From: an uncultured Acetatifactor sp. | GTDB taxonomy: Bacteria > Bacillota > Clostridia > Lachnospirales > Lachnospiraceae | Length of the DNA stretch: 49,138 nucleotides | Direction: 5' to 3' | NCBI GenBank assembly: GCA_944383825.1 | Contig: CALWRA010000023.1 | Span: forward strand, 1 to 49,138 | In this document: in pieces, positions 9,504 to 16,679 of the stretch | Layout: each line of letters opens with the position of its first letter | Numbering within the stretch: position 1 is the first letter of the stretch | Notes under the pieces: generated by a model | Databases searched by the model: none | Told to the model about the DNA's origin: nothing | The model's input: the letters and a program-made list of their open reading frames with translations, nothing else | Program-made: the position numbers and the translations under genes

Positions 9504-10226
9504 ATGAAGAAGTTTTTAATATGTGATGACGAACCTTTTTATCTGGAGAAAGTAAAAAGGCTGGCAGAGGAAAATCTCAAAAAAGCAGGAGTGGAGGATG
9601 TACAAATCGATACAGTCGCCTCCGGAAGGGAGCTGCTTGAGAAGGAAGGCCTGCTTGCAGATTGTCAGGTGGTTTTCCTTGATATTAATATGGATGACTG
9701 TAACGGAGTGGAAATTGCTTTTGAGGTAAAACAGAAAAATCCGGATATTCTGTTGGTATTTGTAACGGCATATATGGATTATGTATTGGCAGGATACCGG
9801 GCCGAGGCATTCCGCTTTCTCTTAAAAGATGATCTGGAAGCAATGATGCGGGAATGTATTTCTGCTCTGTTGGTAAAAATCGATAAGGTAAGCGCAAGTA
9901 TATGCCTGGAATTTTCTGATGGTGAGAGGAATATACGAGTTAACCATATCATGTACATAGAGAGCTTTGGGCATAAATTGTATTTTCATATGTCTGGCGA
10001 AAAGAAAAAGCGGCATGAAATGTACGGAAATTTAAGCGATTTGGAAAAACGTCTGAAAGAATATGGATTTTGTAGAGTTCATAAAAGTTTTTTGGTAAAT
10101 ATGCAGTTTGCGGAAAGCATCAGACGTTACTGGCTGACTCTGGTCAATGGTCAGGAAATTCCGATTCCAAAAGACAAGTTCCAGTGGGTGAGGAAGGAAT
10201 ATATGAAAGCAGTGGAGGAAATTTAA
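9504..10226 (+). CDS. LytTR response regulator (AgrA-like) of the agr locus
   Basis: 240 aa. The receiver domain (1-120) has the acidic pocket Cys-Asp8-Asp9-Glu10, the phospho-acceptor Asp60 (VVFLDINM), a Thr in VTAY and a Lys in FLLKDD. The LytTR DNA-binding domain (about 135-240) contains MYIESFGHKLYFHM and GFCRVHKSFLVNM. LytTR regulators bind two direct repeats spaced about two helical turns; a candidate pair lies in front of agrB at 11556-11584. It overlaps the kinase gene by one base (TAATG). No clear promoter is visible in the 117 bp upstream. By family and context it should receive phosphate from the adjacent GHKL kinase. Confidence 0.92.
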   Translation: MKKFLICDDEPFYLEKVKRLAEENLKKAGVEDVQIDTVASGRELLEKEGLLADCQVVFLDINMDDCNGVEIAFEVKQKNPDILLVFVTAYMDYVLAGYRAEAFRFLLKDDLEAMMRECISALLVKIDKVSASICLEFSDGERNIRVNHIMYIESFGHKLYFHMSGEKKKRHEMYGNLSDLEKRLKEYGFCRVHKSFLVNMQFAESIRRYWLTLVNGQEIPIPKDKFQWVRKEYMKAVEEI

Positions 10227-11536
10227 TGAGCGGAATCATTGAGACAATGCTGCTTTGCCTTATGGAGGTCATTTCCGGTGACGTTTTTATAAGCCTGTTT
10301 TTTGAAAAAAGAGGAAAAAGAAATTTTTGGAAGACAGTTCTGTTTGGCCTTCTATTAAGCTGTGCCAGTACAATAAATGCAAAAGTGTTAAGAGATTTTT
10401 TGATTTTAAAATTAGCTGTAACAGTTTTGATATACACAATTTTTATGTTGTTCCGATACAGGGCAAAACTAGCCAAAATGCTTTTGGTAGCATTAGGATA
10501 TATAGTAACACTATCTATATGCGATTATATTTTTTACATTTTGATTGAAAGCTTTGTTTTAAATAGATGGAATATTTTATATACATATGATGTGTTTATA
10601 ACTTTGGTGACCGTGCTGGCAAAAACTTTGGAATTTTTGCTGTTTGTTTGGCTACGCAGGATTTTTTCAAGAGATAAAATATTTTACGAGCTTGGGAGGA
10701 AAGAGTGGGGGAGATTTCTGATTTTTATTTTGCTTTCTGTTATTGCTCTTGTGTTTTTTCTGCTGGATGAGAAGTGCGGGGAAAATACGGCGGTGGTGGT
10801 TTCCTTTGACCTGATGTTTTTGAATGTATTTTTTTATTTCAGTATGCGGGACATTATTCAAAAGAGTAAGGAGAATCAGGAATACCGCTTAATGCAGGAA
10901 AAAGCCCGGGGACAGGTGAAGCTTTATCGTAATATGGAAATTGCATACAGAGAACAGCGCAGGCATACGCACGAGTTTAAAAATCATATAGGCTGTATTC
11001 AGGGGCTTTTGCGGGAAAAGAAAACAGAAGAAGCGCTTCGATATGTGGAGCAGATTTGGAAGAAAAATATTGAGGAAGATAACTCCGTAAGAACAGGGAA
11101 TGATATTATAGATATTATTGTAAATCAAAAGCTGAGAGAAGCCATGAAAGAAAAGATTACATTTGTAATGAACCTGGGAAATATGGAAAATTTTCCTTTG
11201 AAGGAGCCGGATACGGTAGTGCTTTTGTCAAATCTTCTGGAAAATGCCATGGAGGCCTGTAAAGGGATAGAAAATGAAGCGGAAAGAATAATACGCCTGA
11301 AAATGGCGCAAAGAGGAGAGAACTTTATTCTGGCAGTCAGCAACAGCGTGAATAATGAGGTGAGGGTTACCAATCATGTGGCTCAGACCACTAAAGAGAA
11401 TAAATTAAGTCATGGCATCGGTATGGGTAATATCAGAGAGATTATATCAAAATACGGTGCGGAAGGAGAATGCAGGTACGAGGAAGGATGGTTTGTTTAC
11501 ACCATAGTTTTTGGAGCAGGCGTTTCCTGGCGGTAA
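10226..11536 (+). CDS. GHKL sensor histidine kinase (AgrC-like)
   Basis: 436 aa. About six membrane helices occupy residues 1-210, and a coiled linker and GHKL kinase domain follow. The H-box is RRHTHEFKNHIGCI with likely phospho-acceptor His249. The N-box is LLSNLLENAMEAC and the glycine box SHGIGMGNI. This is the architecture of AgrC/ComD-type receptors that bind cyclic peptides at the membrane. The start at 10226 is preferred: GGAGGA lies seven bases upstream, whereas the longer frame from 10184 sits inside the regulator gene. The neighbouring agrB and agrD strongly suggest that it senses the AgrD-derived peptide. Confidence 0.93.
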   Translation: MSGIIETMLLCLMEVISGDVFISLFFEKRGKRNFWKTVLFGLLLSCASTINAKVLRDFLILKLAVTVLIYTIFMLFRYRAKLAKMLLVALGYIVTLSICDYIFYILIESFVLNRWNILYTYDVFITLVTVLAKTLEFLLFVWLRRIFSRDKIFYELGRKEWGRFLIFILLSVIALVFFLLDEKCGENTAVVVSFDLMFLNVFFYFSMRDIIQKSKENQEYRLMQEKARGQVKLYRNMEIAYREQRRHTHEFKNHIGCIQGLLREKKTEEALRYVEQIWKKNIEEDNSVRTGNDIIDIIVNQKLREAMKEKITFVMNLGNMENFPLKEPDTVVLLSNLLENAMEACKGIENEAERIIRLKMAQRGENFILAVSNSVNNEVRVTNHVAQTTKENKLSHGIGMGNIREIISKYGAEGECRYEEGWFVYTIVFGAGVSWR

Positions 11537-11555
11537 CACTGGCAAATTCGGAGTT

Positions 11556-11584
11556 TTCCGTTTTGCGCTGAAAATAGCCGTTTC
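11556..11584 (+). promoter_or_regulatory. Candidate LytTR direct-repeat operator
   Basis: Two CCGTTT cores begin at 11558 and 11578. The half-sites TTCCGTTTT and AGCCGTTTC are 20 bp apart, close to the 21-22 bp period of LytTR sites. They end 12 bp upstream of a plausible -35 box. The match is by pattern only; no consensus for this regulator is known. Confidence 0.4.
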
Positions 11585-11596
11585 ATGCAAAAGGTA

Positions 11597-11625
11597 TTAT
11601 CAAACATATAAAAATATGATATAAA
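11597..11625 (+). promoter_or_regulatory. Candidate promoter in front of the agrB leader
   Basis: TTATCA (11597-11602), 17-bp spacer, TATAAA (11620-11625). The -35 is weak, as expected for an activator-dependent promoter, and the direct repeats lie just upstream. The predicted start (about 11632) falls right at the 5' arm of the hairpin at 11636. Confidence 0.4.
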
Positions 11626-11635
11626 GACAATGAAG

Positions 11636-11739
11636 GCAAAAGACATGGCGGGATAGTGTAAAAAAGGGGAATTCTGCCGGGACACGATAGAAGTAAAAAT
11701 GATGATTCTGGCTGCCATGTCTTTTGCTTTCTTTTTTTA
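11636..11739 (+). ncRNA. Long-loop hairpin with U-tract: candidate small RNA or attenuator of agrBD
   Basis: A perfect 14-bp inverted repeat, GCAAAAGACATGGC (11636-11649) and GCCATGTCTTTTGC (11714-11727), encloses a 64-nt loop and is followed by a T-rich tract (11728-11739). Inside the loop ATAGTGT and ACACGAT can pair with one mismatch. A transcript from the promised start near 11632 would be about 105 nt with its two ends paired, the shape of a stable small RNA ending in an intrinsic terminator. It could alternatively be the terminator of the kinase gene, or an attenuator controlling read-through into agrB. Confidence 0.45.
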
Positions 11740-11802
11740 TTCATGTCAACAAAAACTGAAAGGAGCGTACTTTTTGCTGATCGTGCGAAAGGAGAATTCC
11801 GA

Positions 11803-12396
11803 ATGGGAAAGATTGCAGGCTATTTAATGGAAGGTTTGATAAAAAATCAGCTTGTAAAAGAGACAGACAGAGAAATCTATCAATATGGCTTAGAAAAGCT
11901 GGTGGGAAAGATCATAAGCTATACGGCTCTTTTTCTGCTGGCAGTGATTCTGAGGATGATTCTTCCAAGTTTGTTTTTCCTGGGATTTTTCTTTGCTCTG
12001 CGGGGAAGGACCGGAGGCTATCATGCGTCTACTGAGACAGGATGCTTGATTGGCACAATGGTTATTTATCTTGCTGTTATGGAGTTATTTCTGCCCTTTT
12101 TTATGCGGCATGGTGAGGCAGTGATTGCATGTGTGGCGTTTTCAGTTTTTTCGGTAATTGCATTTGCTCCGGTGAATCACCCAAATCTGGGATTTGACAG
12201 AGAAGAGTTGGCACAATATAAAAAAAGATCCCGCATTGTGCTGAGCGGAGAAATTGCTGTAATCGGGGCTTTGACATTTTTGGGTGTGAGACATGAATAT
12301 GTAATCAGTTCCATATTGGGAATGTCGGTCTGTGCGTTCCTTATATGTCTGGCAAAGGCAGTGAAACAGGAGGTAAGAGAAATTGAAGGACAGTAA
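11803..12396 (+). CDS. agrB: AgrB family accessory gene regulator protease
   Basis: 197 aa membrane cysteine endopeptidase. The family core RGRTGGYHASTETGC carries catalytic His74 and Cys81, seven residues apart as in staphylococcal AgrB. Hydrophobic helices flank it. AgrB cuts the C-terminal tail of AgrD and forms the thiolactone ring of the autoinducing peptide. The start at 11803 is set by AAAGGAG at 11788-11794; the longer frame from 11743 begins next to a terminator T-tract without an RBS. The gene overlaps agrD by 14 bp. The order regulator-kinase-agrB-agrD differs from the staphylococcal agrBDCA. Confidence 0.93.
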   Translation: MGKIAGYLMEGLIKNQLVKETDREIYQYGLEKLVGKIISYTALFLLAVILRMILPSLFFLGFFFALRGRTGGYHASTETGCLIGTMVIYLAVMELFLPFFMRHGEAVIACVAFSVFSVIAFAPVNHPNLGFDREELAQYKKRSRIVLSGEIAVIGALTFLGVRHEYVISSILGMSVCAFLICLAKAVKQEVREIEGQ

Positions 12397-12523
12397 GAAG
12401 AACATTTGGAAGGCAGTGAAAAAGGTCGCAGAATTTCAGGCGGATGCAAAAAATGTGGGTTGGCCGCCCGATTGCGGTTGTATTTTGCATCAGCCAAAGC
12501 GGCCAAAGAGAAAAGAAAGCTGA
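12383..12523 (+). CDS. agrD: AgrD-type cyclic (thio)lactone autoinducer prepeptide
   Basis: 46 aa, started by TTG at 12383 with a near-perfect AGGAGGT at 12369-12375. It is too short and has too rare a start for routine gene calling. It has a Lys-rich amphipathic N-terminus (KKNIWKAVKKVAEF) and a core with Cys31 and Cys33 (CGCIL), then HQPKRPKRKES. The pattern Cys-four residues-HQP/YQP-x-x-P matches clostridial AgrD peptides, in which a five-residue ring is followed by a removed tail. Predicted ring: CGCIL, closed through Cys31. Oddities are the second Cys inside the ring and a basic rather than acidic tail. It overlaps the end of agrB by 14 bp. Confidence 0.88.
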   Translation: MKDSKKNIWKAVKKVAEFQADAKNVGWPPDCGCILHQPKRPKRKES

Positions 12524-12527
12524 AATA

Positions 12528-12567
12528 GCAGGCGTAGAGGTATAGCAACCTCTGCGCCTGCTTCTTT
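12528..12567 (+). terminator. Intrinsic terminator of agrBD
   Basis: GCAGGCGTAGAGGT (12528-12541) pairs with ACCTCTGCGCCTGC (12548-12561) with one mismatch and a six-base loop, followed by TTCTTTC. It begins four bases after the agrD stop codon. Confidence 0.8.
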
Positions 12568-12586
12568 CTATGATATGCAACAATAA

Positions 12587-12742
12587 AGCTGTGATAAATC
12601 TGGCCAATTATTAATAAAAAAATACGGCGCCGATACGACATGGCTGGGAAAGCTGCATTATAGACTTGATTCGCGCTGTAATGGTGGATGTCAAATTTTA
12701 GCGATAGGAACTGGAAAAGAATGCGTTGAAGAATATGGCTGA
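12587..12742 (+). pseudogene. Possible gene remnant downstream of agrD
   Basis: A 51-codon open stretch without a start codon ends at a TGA at 12740-12742. It encodes a compositionally protein-like sequence including YGADTTWLGKLHYRLD and GGCQILAIGTGKECVEEYG. I do not recognise the family. Further downstream a consensus AGGAGGAAAG (near 12781) precedes only tiny frames. The roughly 350 bp between the agr terminator and the ricT promoter may be decayed coding DNA. Confidence 0.25.
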
Positions 12743-12814
12743 TTTAACGAGTATAGCTCATGCAGAGCAAAGAGCTTTCCCAGGAGGAAAGAAATGTGAA
12801 TACCGATAAAACAG

Positions 12815-12884
12815 TAGTCATTTATTGAAAAATGTGCTAAAATAGCTCTCGACAGCAGAATGTTAGGCCGAGAATAGGCCTTTT
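12815..12884 (+). promoter_or_regulatory. Promoter and 5' hairpin for ricT
   Basis: TAGTCA (12815-12820), 17-bp spacer, then TGCTAAAAT with -10 TAAAAT at 12838-12843 (extended -10). The transcript would begin near 12850 and contain an AGGCC/GGCCT hairpin at 12865-12881 followed by TTTT. The ricT-trmN6-rsmI segment therefore appears to have its own promoter, independent of holB. Confidence 0.55.
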
Positions 12885-12924
12885 CCAATATTAGGCATGG
12901 AAAATCGTGCAGATGGGAGCATAG

Positions 12925-13854
12925 ATGGTAAAGGTAATCGGAGTTAGATTCCGCACGGCGGGTAAAATATATTTTTTTGACCCTGTGAAATTTCGAGTAA
13001 GGCGCGGAGACCATGTAATTGTGGAAACCGCAAGAGGAATTGAGTTCGGCACAGTGGTTTCAGAACCAAAAATGGTGGAAAAGGAAAAGGTGGTTCAGCC
13101 CTTAAAGCCGGTGATACGTGTGGCCAGCCAGCGGGATATGGAACAGGAGGCGGCAAACAAGGAAAAAGAAAAGGAGGCTTTCAGAATTTGCCTGGAGAAG
13201 ATTCGCAAGCACGGCTTGGAGATGAAGCTGATTGACGCGGAGTATACTTTTGATAATAATAAGGTGCTTTTTTATTTTACTGCGGATGGCAGGATTGATT
13301 TCAGAGAGCTGGTAAAAGATTTGGCCTCTGTATTTAAAACAAGAATAGAGCTGCGTCAGATCGGAGTTCGGGATGAGACCAAAATTGTGGGGGGAATTGG
13401 GATTTGCGGACGGGCGCTGTGCTGTCACAGTTATCTGTCGGATTTTATTCCTGTTTCCATTAAAATGGCAAAGGAACAGAACCTTTCGTTGAATCCCACT
13501 AAAATTTCCGGGGTCTGCGGCAGACTTATGTGTTGCCTGAAAAACGAGGAGGAGAACTACGAGGAGCTCAATAGGAGGCTGCCGAACCTGGGAGACCGGG
13601 TTACCACCGACGATGGCCTGCGGGGGGAGGTGCAGAGTGTAAATGTGCTGCGCCAGCTTGTGAAGGTGATTGTGGATGTAGGAGACGAAAAAGAGATACG
13701 GGAATATGAGGTGGATAGGCTTCGATTCAGGAGAAAGCACGGCAGGAAAGAAAAACTGGATTTGTCCAAGGAAGAAATGAAGGAGCTGGAACGGCTGGAA
13801 AAGGAAGAAAGACAGTCCAAGCAGGAAGGGAAATCAAAGCTCGATGACGATTAA
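12925..13854 (+). CDS. ricT: RicT / YaaT, PSP1-domain iron-sulfur protein
   Basis: 309 aa. The PSP1 domain contains the cysteine clusters CGRALCC (Cys161, 166, 167) and VCGRLMCC (Cys198, 203, 204) that bind iron-sulfur clusters in RicT. In Bacillus RicT works with RicA and RicF to speed phosphotransfer to Spo0A and to assist RNase Y. The N-terminus VKVIGVRFRTAGKIYFF is diagnostic. The C-terminus is a charged Lys/Glu tail (about 270-309). It overlaps trmN6 by 11 bp. In related genomes it follows holB closely; here 4.3 kb with the phosphatase and agr locus intervene. Confidence 0.95.
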   Translation: MVKVIGVRFRTAGKIYFFDPVKFRVRRGDHVIVETARGIEFGTVVSEPKMVEKEKVVQPLKPVIRVASQRDMEQEAANKEKEKEAFRICLEKIRKHGLEMKLIDAEYTFDNNKVLFYFTADGRIDFRELVKDLASVFKTRIELRQIGVRDETKIVGGIGICGRALCCHSYLSDFIPVSIKMAKEQNLSLNPTKISGVCGRLMCCLKNEEENYEELNRRLPNLGDRVTTDDGLRGEVQSVNVLRQLVKVIVDVGDEKEIREYEVDRLRFRRKHGRKEKLDLSKEEMKELERLEKEERQSKQEGKSKLDDD

Positions 13855-14581
13855 GCTGAAAGAAAAGGAACGTTTGGATGAATTGCAGCGAAACGGTTAC
13901 AGAATCATACAAAATCCGGAAAAATTCTGCTTTGGAATGGATGCCGTGCTGCTGTCCGGATTTGTCCGGGCCAGGGAAGGAGATACGCTTTTAGATATGG
14001 GAACGGGAACCGGAATCATTCCTATCCTTTTGGAAGCAAAAACCCAATGCGCGCATTTGACCGGACTTGAGATACAGGAGGAAAGCGCCGACATGGCGAG
14101 AAGAAGTGTCGCCTTGAACGGCCTGGCTCAAAAGATCGACATAATAACCGGAGACATCAAAGAAGCAGACAAGATTTTCCCGTCTGCTTCTTTTGACTGT
14201 ATTACCTGTAATCCTCCTTATATGATTGACAGTCATGGCCTTGTGAATACTGACGCGCCCAGAGCTATTGCCCGTCATGAGATTTTGTGTACGCTGGAGG
14301 ATGTGGTCAGGCAGACGGCAAAGCTTTTGAGGCCCGGCGGCCGCTTTTTTATGGTGCACAGGCCCTTCCGACTGGCGGAAATCATGACAACATTGTCGCA
14401 ATATAGACTGGAGCCCAAAAGGATGCGACTGGTGTATCCCTATGTTGACAAGGAGCCGAATATGGTGCTTTTGGAGGCTGCAAGAGGAGGACGGCCCAGA
14501 ATGACAGTGGAAAAGCCGCTGATTGTCTATGAAAGGCCGGGGGTCTATACCGCTGAGATATATGATGTATACGGATACTAA
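13844..14581 (+). CDS. tRNA1(Val) (adenine(37)-N6)-methyltransferase-like (YabB/TrmN6)
   Basis: 245 aa class I SAM-dependent methyltransferase. The SAM-binding motif is LLDMGTGTGIIPILL, and the amino-methylation motif is CNPPYM (Asn123-Pro-Pro-Tyr126). The N-terminus QNPEKFCFGMDAVLLSGF is typical of YabB/TrmN6 enzymes that methylate N6 of A37 in tRNA(Val) of E. coli. The exact tRNA target in Firmicutes is inferred. It starts inside the end of ricT (11-bp overlap), which couples the two. The neighbouring order matches B. subtilis yaaT-yabA-yabB, but without yabA. Confidence 0.88.
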   Translation: MTIKLKEKERLDELQRNGYRIIQNPEKFCFGMDAVLLSGFVRAREGDTLLDMGTGTGIIPILLEAKTQCAHLTGLEIQEESADMARRSVALNGLAQKIDIITGDIKEADKIFPSASFDCITCNPPYMIDSHGLVNTDAPRAIARHEILCTLEDVVRQTAKLLRPGGRFFMVHRPFRLAEIMTTLSQYRLEPKRMRLVYPYVDKEPNMVLLEAARGGRPRMTVEKPLIVYERPGVYTAEIYDVYGY

Positions 14582-14669
14582 GGGCGAATGAATTTGATTC
14601 AGGCTCTGCCTTGGATGAAAAATATTTGATAAAAATAACTGAGAATGTGTTTTGGAATGAGAGGAAAGT

Positions 14670-15512
14670 ATGGCGGGAACTCTTTTTTTGTGCGCAACGC
14701 CCATAGGGAATCTGGGAGATATGAGCCCACGGGCGGTGGAGACGCTGCGGATGGTGGACTTGATTGCCGCGGAGGATACCAGAAACAGCATCAGACTGCT
14801 GAATCATTTTGATGTCCGCACTCCAATGACCAGCTATCATGAGTACAACAAGGTGGAAAAGGGAAGGCAGCTCACGGAGCAGCTTTTGAGAGGACAGAAT
14901 ATTGCCTTGATCACGGATGCGGGAACTCCAGCCATTTCTGATCCTGGGGAAATTTTGGTGCGCATGTGCCAGGAAAAAGGAATTCCCGTGACTTCTCTTC
15001 CTGGGCCTGCGGCATGTGTCACAGCTCTTACATTATCGGGATTGAGTACCAGGAGATTTTGTTTTGAAGGCTTTCTGCCCGCGGAGAAAAAGGAGAAAAA
15101 AGCCGTGCTGGAGGAGCTTTCACAGGAGAGCCGTACTATAATTATTTATGAGGCGCCCCATCGTTTAATTCGAACTCTGGAGGAGCTTTATACGGCGTTG
15201 GGGAACCGGAGAATCACTCTGTGCCGGGAGCTAACCAAGAAATTTGAAACGGTTTTTCCTACCACCCTTGAAGGGGCTTTGGAATACTATAAAACACAAG
15301 AGCCGCGGGGAGAGTATGTGCTGGTGCTGGAAGGATTGAGTCCGGAGCAGAAAAGGCGCTGTCAGATTGCGGAGTGGGAGAGTATGGATATTGGGGAGCA
15401 TATGCGGTACTATGAGGCGCAGGGCATGGACAATAAGGCTGCCATGAAACAGGTCGCGAAGGACAGAGGAGTGGGAAAGCGAGAGATATATGCGTATCTG
15501 CATAAAGAGTAA
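14670..15512 (+). CDS. rsmI: 16S rRNA (cytidine(1402)-2'-O)-methyltransferase
   Basis: 280 aa tetrapyrrole-methylase fold. Motifs are LFLCATPIGNLGDM at the start, AAEDTRNSIRLLNHF, ITDAGTPAISDPGE for SAM binding, and SLPGPAACVTALTLSG. The C-terminal helical domain ends in GVGKREIYAYL. RsmI methylates the ribose of C1402 in 16S rRNA, tuning decoding. RBS GAGAGGAAAG precedes the ATG. It sits 88 bp after trmN6 in the conserved yabB-yabC order. Confidence 0.96.
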   Translation: MAGTLFLCATPIGNLGDMSPRAVETLRMVDLIAAEDTRNSIRLLNHFDVRTPMTSYHEYNKVEKGRQLTEQLLRGQNIALITDAGTPAISDPGEILVRMCQEKGIPVTSLPGPAACVTALTLSGLSTRRFCFEGFLPAEKKEKKAVLEELSQESRTIIIYEAPHRLIRTLEELYTALGNRRITLCRELTKKFETVFPTTLEGALEYYKTQEPRGEYVLVLEGLSPEQKRRCQIAEWESMDIGEHMRYYEAQGMDNKAAMKQVAKDRGVGKREIYAYLHKE

Positions 15513-15539
15513 AGGGAGTTTTTAAACAGGGAGATTATA

Positions 15540-16430
15540 ATGAAAAGTGATTTTCAGATAGATTCTGAAGCATTGGAGAGGGCAAGGAGGCAGTTTTGCC
15601 TTGATACTTGTCTGGAGTGGGACAGATACCAGGAAAGTCCGGAAAAGAAAAGTTATATTCAGAGAACCGTTTATGAACCGGGCAGCCGTTTTTCGGCCTT
15701 TTGCGGGGCAAGAAAATATTGGAAAAATGATTCCTTTTTTAAAGCAATTGTGTGCATGGGGCAGCTGTTTCTTGCTGTGGATGATAAGATATATGACTGG
15801 GCGGTGGAAAGTTTTGGAAAGTGTAAACCAGAATGGATCTGTGAATTTGGGACCCTGCGGAAAATAGACGAAAAGCTAAGAGAGCACGGGCGCAAACTGA
15901 CGGATACTCATATTTATTTTCTTCCACGAAAGGAGAAAAGGGAGATAAGTCTTGGGCAGTGGGATGAGGGACTCTCCTGCCAATGGTACGAGAAGGAGGA
16001 ACTGCTCTTGTTTCGCCGTCGGAACCGATTTGCCAGAGCTCTTTGTTTTTCTCCCACACAGCCGGACGTGCTGGCAGTGGCCGCAATAAAAAAAATTTTC
16101 TCTGAGAGCGCCATGGAAAAAGAGGTAACGGGAGCATACGGGGATCGTACAGAATACCGTGATCAAAGCTCTATGGCAGGAATGGCGGGCGCCAGTGAGG
16201 ATGGCGCTTATCTGTGGCAGATTGGGATTGATGTGGCTGAAGAGTATGAAGGAAGGGGCCTGGGAGCGAGGCTGGTGAGAGCTTTAAAGGAAGAGGTTCT
16301 GCGCAGGGGAAAGATACCTTTTTATGGAACCAGCGAGTCTCATACGGTTTCTCAAACAGTCGCCCTGAAGGCGGGCTTTGTGCCGGCCTGGACAGAACTG
16401 TATGCGGCGTCCCTGACAGAGGAAGACTGA
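15540..16430 (+). CDS. GNAT family N-acetyltransferase
   Basis: 296 aa. The C-terminal third has the GNAT acetyl-CoA motif A, GIDVAEEYEGRGLGARLVRAL, and a final HTVSQTVALKAGFVPAW segment (motif B) typical of the fold. The N-terminal 150 residues, with several Cys (CLDTCLEW, FCGARKYW), resemble the uncharacterised N-domain of GNAT proteins that act on unknown small molecules. RBS CAGGGAG lies just ahead of the ATG. It is 27 bp after rsmI, so possibly the last gene of that operon. The acceptor substrate is unknown. Confidence 0.8.
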   Translation: MKSDFQIDSEALERARRQFCLDTCLEWDRYQESPEKKSYIQRTVYEPGSRFSAFCGARKYWKNDSFFKAIVCMGQLFLAVDDKIYDWAVESFGKCKPEWICEFGTLRKIDEKLREHGRKLTDTHIYFLPRKEKREISLGQWDEGLSCQWYEKEELLLFRRRNRFARALCFSPTQPDVLAVAAIKKIFSESAMEKEVTGAYGDRTEYRDQSSMAGMAGASEDGAYLWQIGIDVAEEYEGRGLGARLVRALKEEVLRRGKIPFYGTSESHTVSQTVALKAGFVPAWTELYAASLTEED

Positions 16431-16444
16431 TAAGGAGGATTTCC

Positions 16445-16624
16445 ATGTCCAAGAGCAGCTGTGATTTATGTGTGAATTATGTATATGATGAAGATGATGA
16501 GTGCTTTACCTGCCTTGTGAATCTGGATGAGGATGAAATGTACCGTTTTCTGTCGGGAAGGTTGAGAGAATGTCCTTATTTCCGAATGGACGATGAGTAT
16601 GGCGTGGTTAGGCGCCAGATATAA
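16445..16624 (+). CDS. Small Cys-rich protein (DUF6472-like)
   Basis: 59 aa with consensus AAGGAGG six bases before its ATG. Cysteines occur as CDLC (6, 9), CFTC (20, 23) and a single Cys43 (RECPYF), separated by acidic YDEDDE and DEDE runs. The spacing suggests a small zinc ribbon or knuckle. The composition and the CPYF end fit the short conserved Lachnospiraceae family annotated as DUF6472, from memory. The function is unknown. It lies between the acetyltransferase and lrgA. Confidence 0.7.
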   Translation: MSKSSCDLCVNYVYDEDDECFTCLVNLDEDEMYRFLSGRLRECPYFRMDDEYGVVRRQI

Positions 16625-16679
16625 GAAGCTTTTTCTAAAGACTGATGAAATGTCTGCCGAGGCGGACCAGGGGTATAAA

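Noticed and set aside
11743..11802. Longer AgrB start at 11743
   Set aside because: That ATG lies immediately after the hairpin T-tract without an RBS; 11803 has AAAGGAG at proper spacing and gives the usual AgrB length.
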